A stretch of 64,000 bases of DNA from Bin80 sp965220365 (lineage in GTDB: Bacteria; Bacteroidota; Rhodothermia; Rhodothermales; Bin80). A model generated the notes under the pieces. The model searched no databases. It worked only from the letters and a program-made list of their open reading frames with translations, and was not told where the DNA came from. The position numbers and the translations under genes were made by a program. This document shows positions 60,751-64,000 of the stretch, in pieces (the stretch's first letter is position 1; every line of letters begins with the position of its first letter). The stretch spans positions 3,038,001-3,102,000 of the forward strand of contig OZ244823.1 of assembly GCA_965220365.1 (NCBI GenBank), given 5' to 3'.

Positions 60751-61563
60751 ATGGGACAGATCATTTCAATTGCTAACCAAAAAGGCGGTGTGGGAAAGAC
60801 GACCACTGCCGTCAATCTTGCAGTTTCACTTGCAGTACTGGAAAATTCTACCTTGCTGGTAGATCTGGATCCCCAGGCCAATTGCACGTCAAGTTTGGGA
60901 TATGATGCCAGAGAGGTCCGCCCATCTGTCTATGAGGTAATCATTGGAAAGAACTCACCTGATGATATCCTACGTACGAATGAAGAAGTCCCTCATCTAG
61001 ATTTACTTCCTGCTAATATCAACCTGGTCGGCGCAGAAATCGAGCTCATCAGTGTCCGGGACCGTGAACAGCTTCTGAAAAAATCGCTCGTGGGTCTGAC
61101 AGAAAAATACGACTATATCATTATCGATTGCCCGCCATCGCTTGGACTCTTAACCGTCAACGCACTGACAGCCGCCAACAGCGTGATTATCCCTGTACAA
61201 GTAGAGTATTTTGCTCTTGAGGGACTGGGGCTGCTACTCAATACAATCAAAATCGTACGTGGTGGACTCAACCCGGATCTTGAAATCGCAGGGGTACTCT
61301 TGACACTTTATGATTCACGCCTACGGCTCTCCAAACAGGTTGCTGCAGAGGTAAAGCGTTACTTTGGCAACCAAGTATTCCAGACCATTATCCAACGAAA
61401 TGTGACGGTTGCAGAGGCACCCAGCTTTGGCAAACCCGTCCTGCTCCACAGTGCAACCAGTACCGGAGCCCGTAATTATCTGGCACTCGCTCGAGAGATG
61501 ATACAGCGCCTCTCCACTACCAATACAAAACCTCCTAACTTTACTTCACCATCGAATAGCTAG
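60751..61563 (+). CDS. parA: chromosome-partitioning ATPase ParA/Soj
   Basis: A 270-residue deviant Walker ATPase with KGGVGKTTTAVNLAV (Lys11 and Lys16 of the deviant P-loop), LVDLDPQANCTSSL, the switch-like IIIDCPPSLGLL and PVQVEYFALEGLGLLLNTI. It dimerises on DNA and moves ParB-parS complexes. The start has the standard IISIANQKGG. parB follows after about 100 bp. Confidence 0.94.
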   Translation: MGQIISIANQKGGVGKTTTAVNLAVSLAVLENSTLLVDLDPQANCTSSLGYDAREVRPSVYEVIIGKNSPDDILRTNEEVPHLDLLPANINLVGAEIELISVRDREQLLKKSLVGLTEKYDYIIIDCPPSLGLLTVNALTAANSVIIPVQVEYFALEGLGLLLNTIKIVRGGLNPDLEIAGVLLTLYDSRLRLSKQVAAEVKRYFGNQVFQTIIQRNVTVAEAPSFGKPVLLHSATSTGARNYLALAREMIQRLSTTNTKPPNFTSPSNS

Positions 61564-61565
61564 AG

Positions 61566-61591
61566 GGTCTGCTAGAAAATGTAGCAGAACC
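61566..61591 (+). terminator. hairpin in the parA-parB gap
   Basis: TCTGCTA (61568-61574) and TAGCAGA (61582-61588) form a stem with GG/CC flanks just after the parA stop. A T-poor tail follows, so it may be an attenuator or an mRNA-stability element rather than a full terminator. Confidence 0.35.
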
Positions 61592-61665
61592 TTAAATTTA
61601 AATTACGGTGATTGCTCTGCATACGTTGTCAGCGCATCCCGTGTTAACCTTATTCCCGTTTGCAT

Positions 61666-62550
61666 ATGACAAACCCAAAGTCTGCCCTCGGACGTGGATT
61701 GGATGCAATTCTTAGTAATGACGGGCAACTGCGCTCCGAAGAACATGCGCATTCGCTTGTAGGAGGCATTTTTGAGCTTCCTGTAGGTTCAATCAAACCG
61801 AACCCGTTTCAACCCCGACAGGAATTCAATGAAGACGCTCTTGAATCACTATCGCAGTCAATTGCACAGTTGGGGATTATTCAGCCAATTACAGTCCGTG
61901 CAACCAGAGGAGATGAGTTTGAACTCATCAGCGGCGAGAGGCGACTCAGGGCTGCAAAGTTAGCTGGCCTGGAAGAAATTCCAGCATACATCCGCCCCGC
62001 CAAAGATGTGCGGATGCTGGAGATGGCCTTGGTTGAAAATGTCCAGCGCGAAGAGTTGAACCCAATTGAGGTTGCTTTGGGATATCAAAGACTCATCGAG
62101 GAATATGGTTTGACCCAGGAGGAAGTCGCTCAGCGGGTCGGAAAACAACGGCCCACTATCACAAATTTTTTACGCCTCCTTCACCTCCCCCCAAAAGTTC
62201 AGATTGGACTCCGGGAGAGAGTCATAACGCCCGGCCATGCCCGTGCGCTGCTCTCACTCCGTGATGATCGTGCAACCAATCGGCTTTTTGGAGAAATTCG
62301 ACGCAAAAGCCTTAGTGTGCGTGATGTCGAACAACGGGTAAAGCTCCTTTTGCACCAACCTGGTAAACCAAAGAAACGCACCTCTCCCTCCGCAGTGTAC
62401 CTCACCCAATTTGAAAATAAACTCAGGAAGCACCTGGGGACAAAAGTACAGATCATAGACAAGGCCAAAGGGAATGGCCGAATTGAAATCCACTACTATT
62501 CGGAAGAAGATCTATCTCGCATCGTTGAGTTACTTGAAGGGACCGGTTGA
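61666..62550 (+). CDS. parB: chromosome-partitioning protein ParB/Spo0J
   Basis: A 294-residue ParB. The N-terminal CTPase/ParB domain has GRGLDAIL, IKPNPFQPRQEFNEDALESLSQSIAQ and ELISGERRLRAAKLAG. A KorB-like helix-turn-helix follows (YGLTQEEVAQRVGKQRPTITNFLRLL, read in parts), then a C-terminal dimerisation part (about 235-294). The ATG at 61666 fits; a TTG two codons upstream is possible. No perfect parS palindrome was seen nearby. Confidence 0.94.
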   Translation: MTNPKSALGRGLDAILSNDGQLRSEEHAHSLVGGIFELPVGSIKPNPFQPRQEFNEDALESLSQSIAQLGIIQPITVRATRGDEFELISGERRLRAAKLAGLEEIPAYIRPAKDVRMLEMALVENVQREELNPIEVALGYQRLIEEYGLTQEEVAQRVGKQRPTITNFLRLLHLPPKVQIGLRERVITPGHARALLSLRDDRATNRLFGEIRRKSLSVRDVEQRVKLLLHQPGKPKKRTSPSAVYLTQFENKLRKHLGTKVQIIDKAKGNGRIEIHYYSEEDLSRIVELLEGTG

Positions 62551-62553
62551 TTT

Positions 62554-63174
62554 ATGGTCCGCCCACTCCTGAAAGCAACATTCTTTGTGTGTCTGTTTCT
62601 GTGGATGACTGGACCAGTGCCGACAAATGGGCAACCGGATACAACGATGATCATCCCTGACTTCCATCAACCGAATCCGCGTTCAGCTTTGCGTCGAGCA
62701 TTCGTACCAGGATGGGGACAGCTATATAACCGCGAATATTATAAAGTCCCCATCGTATACGTGGGGCTCGCAGCTTTTGTGGGCTCTGCCCTGTTAGTGA
62801 ATCGACGATATCTGCTGTATCGACATGCATATCTTTTTACAGCACGGACCAATCCGGATGGCACTCCGATATTTCCTGAGTATGAAAGTGACTATTCGGA
62901 GCTTCTGCGCGTCTTAGGGTTAAGTTCTGAATCGATTCTCATGCCTGACGAAGTCGCAGCACGCCGTGCCCGACTCCAGCCCCAATTCCGTGCACAGCGA
63001 GATGTGCTTCGACGGAACAGGGACCTATTGTACCTTGGCACCATTGCCTGGTATGGGTTCACTGTTATAGATGCCTATGTGAGTGCCCACCTAGCGGAAT
63101 TTGACGTAAACGAATCTTTGACTGCCCGGGTGACCGGGGGGCCGCAGCAGATTGGATTAACCCTTACCTGGTAA
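62554..63174 (+). CDS. DUF5683-domain protein
   Basis: A 206-residue protein with a signal peptide (ending about residue 27), the conserved PRSALRRAFVPGWGQLYNREYYKVP motif typical of DUF5683, two transmembrane regions (about 65-85 and 165-185) and a basic linker between. The gene starts four bases after parB. In Bacteroidota DUF5683 genes recurrently follow parAB. Function unknown; membrane-localised. Confidence 0.87.
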   Translation: MVRPLLKATFFVCLFLWMTGPVPTNGQPDTTMIIPDFHQPNPRSALRRAFVPGWGQLYNREYYKVPIVYVGLAAFVGSALLVNRRYLLYRHAYLFTARTNPDGTPIFPEYESDYSELLRVLGLSSESILMPDEVAARRARLQPQFRAQRDVLRRNRDLLYLGTIAWYGFTVIDAYVSAHLAEFDVNESLTARVTGGPQQIGLTLTW

Positions 63175-63501
63175 ATCTGCATGGCATCCATCATCTATAC
63201 ACTTCGTGAGCAGGCACCTACACAAAAAGGTTTTATGAGTGAGGCAACCATGCCTCAACGACAGGGCCATCAGTACATGGAGAACAGATCCGATGACATG
63301 TCCCAAAATCCGTACCTCGGACAGCTGAGAGAGGATTCTGCCCTGAACCGTTTTAACCAGTCAGAATAGAATCGTATGCTTGTCGTATTCCTGCGCACTG
63401 ATAATTGCGATCATCTCGCTCATTGCTACTTCAGACTGGACGATTTATTGAGTTCTTAATTCTAGAATTTACCTTGTTCCCCTGACTCGCTATCATCTTC
63501 T
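63175..63501. other. 327-bp stretch between DUF5683 and the aminotransferase gene
   Basis: Apart from the doubtful small frame at 63181-63369 it is probably the promoter region of the downstream gene. No specific motif was recognised. Confidence 0.45.
63181..63369 (+). CDS. possible small gene after DUF5683
   Basis: A 62-codon ATG frame starting six bases after the preceding stop. The product is polar, with no motif or membrane segment. Its close spacing is its only support; it may be a translated 3' frame without function. Confidence 0.25.
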   Translation: MASIIYTLREQAPTQKGFMSEATMPQRQGHQYMENRSDDMSQNPYLGQLREDSALNRFNQSE

Positions 63502-64000
63502 ATGATTAATTCGAACGACACGCTTCCTGCAGAGCCGACAATATTTGAGAAGACGCGGGCTTTCATGGCACCCGGTGCCTTGGTCAGTGAAGCAAAAAAT
63601 GCCGGACTCTATCCCTACTTTCGCGCAATTTCGCGCAGCGAGGGAACCCGGGCATTTATTGATGGCCGTGAGCTCATCATGGCTGGATCAAACAATTATC
63701 TCGGATTAACCAGCGACCCGCGTGTTAAGGAAGCTGCGAACGAGGCAGTGGCACGGTACGGTACCGGTTGTACTGGAAGCCGTTTTCTGAACGGAACGCT
63801 GGATATCCACCTAGAGCTTGAAGCACGACTTGCAGCCTTTATGCAAAAAGAATCCTGTGTTCTTTTCTCAACCGGCTACATGACGAATATGGGGGTGATC
63901 CAGGGGATTACCTCAAAGAACGATCTGATTTTTTCGGATAAGGATAATCACGCCTGTATTGTTGCCGGGACGCAAGTGAGTACAGCAAACTGCTGGCGCT
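63502..64000 (+). CDS. serine-palmitoyltransferase-like PLP enzyme, 3' end outside window
   Basis: The first 166 codons of an alpha-oxoamine synthase (PLP-dependent, class II). Recognisable parts are LYPYFRAISRSEGTRAFIDG, ELIMAGSNNYLGLTSDPRV, YGTGCTGSRFLNGTLDIHLELE (read in parts) and VLFSTGYMTNMGVI, DKDNHACI. This pattern is that of bacterial serine palmitoyltransferase and glycine C-acetyltransferase-like enzymes of Bacteroidota, which make sphingolipid or related lipid precursors. The Schiff-base lysine lies beyond the edge. ATG 63502 is the only fitting start. Confidence 0.9.
   Translation, partial: MINSNDTLPAEPTIFEKTRAFMAPGALVSEAKNAGLYPYFRAISRSEGTRAFIDGRELIMAGSNNYLGLTSDPRVKEAANEAVARYGTGCTGSRFLNGTLDIHLELEARLAAFMQKESCVLFSTGYMTNMGVIQGITSKNDLIFSDKDNHACIVAGTQVSTANCWR

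Noticed and set aside
60751..62550. parS site near parAB
   Set aside because: I looked for the TGTTTCACGTGAAACA-type palindrome and near versions and saw none; it may lie elsewhere.
1..64000. CRISPR arrays, tRNA or rRNA genes, prophage
   Set aside because: No regularly spaced repeats, cloverleaf signatures, rRNA-like stretches or phage structural genes were seen.

Overview
The window looks like chromosomal DNA of a Rhodothermota/Bacteroidota bacterium of about 50% GC. The pointers are large TonB-dependent receptors paired with lipoproteins, two proteins with C-terminal type IX-secretion-like sorting domains (GH53 galactanase, subtilisin-like protease), a parA-parB-DUF5683 run, a serine-palmitoyltransferase-like gene at the right edge, and many Tat or lipoprotein signals. 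No rRNA, tRNA or CRISPR array was seen. The lineage is inferred from gene content only.

Region 1 (1-20.4 kb) is catabolic. Two paralogous TonB-receptor/lipoprotein pairs (3-2908 and 12056-15201) bracket a sugar module: a Tat-exported sugar isomerase-like TIM barrel, an AGE-family epimerase, a sodium:solute symporter followed by three very small membrane proteins, a DUF1080 protein, and a beta-propeller fused to a cupredoxin. A dipeptidase (M19)-RidA-YhdT-symporter operon and a secreted GH53 galactanase follow.

Region 2 (20.9-38.6 kb) holds scattered accessory genes: a bacterial relative of plant DUF579/GXM methyltransferases, a subtilisin-like protease carrying plant-type leucine-rich repeats, a ZnuD-like metal receptor with a His-rich insert and a structured 5' leader, a nitrilase/M20 amidohydrolase pair, an SDR, a PIG-L deacetylase, a solitary DNA methylase, two overlapping beta-lactamase-like hydrolases, an NHL-type propeller and a TPM-domain lipoprotein.

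Region 3 (38.9-46.6 kb) is the mobile/defence island and the most interesting part. An AlbA_2 (Schlafen-like)/HATPase gene is split by a 3449-bp IS1595-type transposon (40433-43881) with 51-bp inverted repeats and an exact 8-bp target duplication. Removing the element restores one uninterrupted reading frame. Besides its transposase the transposon carries three tightly packed passengers: an EcoRI-type adenine methylase, a DUF262-HNH nuclease and a 54-residue AT-hook-like protein. I read these as a candidate mobile restriction-modification-like unit. Just upstream is the truncated C-terminal end of a TrlF-like ATPase, and just downstream an IS1634-type insertion sequence.

Region 4 (47.1-64 kb) is mostly housekeeping: hisI, yidD, moaB, a Big_5/Ig-like lipoprotein, nnr, rpiA with two MacB/FtsX-type permeases, DUF5989, parA, parB, DUF5683 and the start of a serine-palmitoyltransferase-like gene. 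Within it a classical TonB is followed by three small lipoproteins that carry TonB C-terminal domains without the usual inner-membrane anchor and proline arm. One of these appears to start at CTG, and a Fic AMPylase gene sits among them.
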